The translations under genes were made by a program, and so were the position numbers. A DNA stretch of 64,000 bases from Marinifilaceae bacterium (GTDB taxonomy: Bacteria; Bacteroidota; Bacteroidia; Bacteroidales; Marinifilaceae): the NCBI GenBank assembly GCA_016936255.1, contig JAFGYE010000116.1, forward strand, positions 40,007 through 104,006, in the 5' to 3' direction. Below the pieces are notes generated by a model. That model saw only the letters and a program-made list of their open reading frames with translations. It was not told the DNA's origin and ran no database searches. Shown one piece after another: positions 63,870 to 64,000 of the stretch; positions within the stretch are counted from its first letter, which is position 1; every line of letters begins with the position of its first letter.

Positions 63870-64000
63870 GGCTTTGTGATTTCATTTGGAAGCTTTGTTC
63901 AATCATTTGGTGACTTTGTGATCTCATTTGGAAGCTTTGTTCAATCATTTGATGGCTTTGTGATCTCATTTGGAAGCTTTGTTCAATCATTTGATGGCTT
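63870..64000. repeat. 42-bp tandem repeat, at least three copies, running off the window
   Basis: Unit GGCTTTGTGATCTCATTTGG followed by AAGCTTTGTTCAATCATTTGAT, about three copies with few changes. As 42 is a multiple of 3, a minus-strand frame (repeat SHQMIEQSFQMRSQ, stop at 63862-63864) stays open to the window edge and could be the C terminus of a repeat protein. Confidence 0.8.

Overview
This window looks like chromosomal DNA of a Bacteroidota member, probably of the Marinilabiliales/Marinifilaceae type. Support comes from the AT-rich composition, the lack of Shine-Dalgarno sequences, TAnnTTTG-like -7 boxes, an Oar-like TonB receptor, Wzi and YaiO outer-membrane proteins, and an RprXY-like two-component pair. 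The genus is an inference. I see no rRNA, tRNA, CRISPR array, prophage or intact insertion sequence.

Layout. 1-8 kb: end of a dihydroorotate dehydrogenase-like gene, a PLP-homeostasis protein, a two-component system facing a Cys/Lys-rich exported protein, a TPR protein, a K+/H+-type antiporter and a secreted HExxH lipoprotein. 8-10 kb: a pterin dehydratase convergent with prephenate dehydratase. The latter sits behind an unusual leader with two successive Phe-codon attenuators separated by two copies of a 5'-UTR element, which also precedes two other genes in the window. 10-21 kb: redox proteins, nitroreductase, phosphoesterase, MscL, a head-to-head truncation junction between a DUF4469-type gene and a REP-associated transposase, a very large peptidase/propeller/barrel protein, PPK2 and methionine aminopeptidase.

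21-30 kb: a surface-polysaccharide locus. It has a ribitol-phosphate-type cytidylyltransferase, a glycerol-3-phosphate cytidylyltransferase, an SDR, two CDP-glycerol glycerophosphotransferase-family proteins (one fused to a Kdo-kinase-like domain), a decayed GT9 gene, Wzi and a Nudix hydrolase. Together these suggest a polyol-phosphate (teichoic-acid-like) modification in a Gram-negative envelope. 30-37 kb: gamma-glutamyltransferase, TonB receptor, CBM9-like protein and a second nitroreductase, followed by a MITE-like element.

37-45 kb: a complete histidine operon (hisG-D-C-B-H-A-F-IE) behind a five-His leader peptide and attenuator. 45-51 kb: glnK-amtB with repeated GGGG/CCCC boxes upstream, a DUF3332 lipoprotein, and a histidine kinase whose sensor is an NMT1/THI5-type binding protein. 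51-56.5 kb: a compact operon for a probable exopolysaccharide machine (membrane GT2, HEAT-repeat membrane protein, 95-residue protein, YaiO-type TPR/barrel, and a membrane-anchored protein of unknown function).

56.5-64 kb: a DsrE pseudogene, DUF2461, a DUF3857/transglutaminase protein, a four-helix-bundle gene flanked by oppositely oriented repeat arrays, a response regulator fused to a histidine-kinase module that has lost its phospho-acceptor His, and then a repeat-rich, gene-poor end.

The strongest candidates for something undescribed are the tandem Phe attenuators with the four-copy 5'-UTR element, the glycerophosphotransferase-kinase fusion locus, the HEAT/YaiO/GT2 exopolysaccharide operon, and the four-helix-bundle repeat unit.
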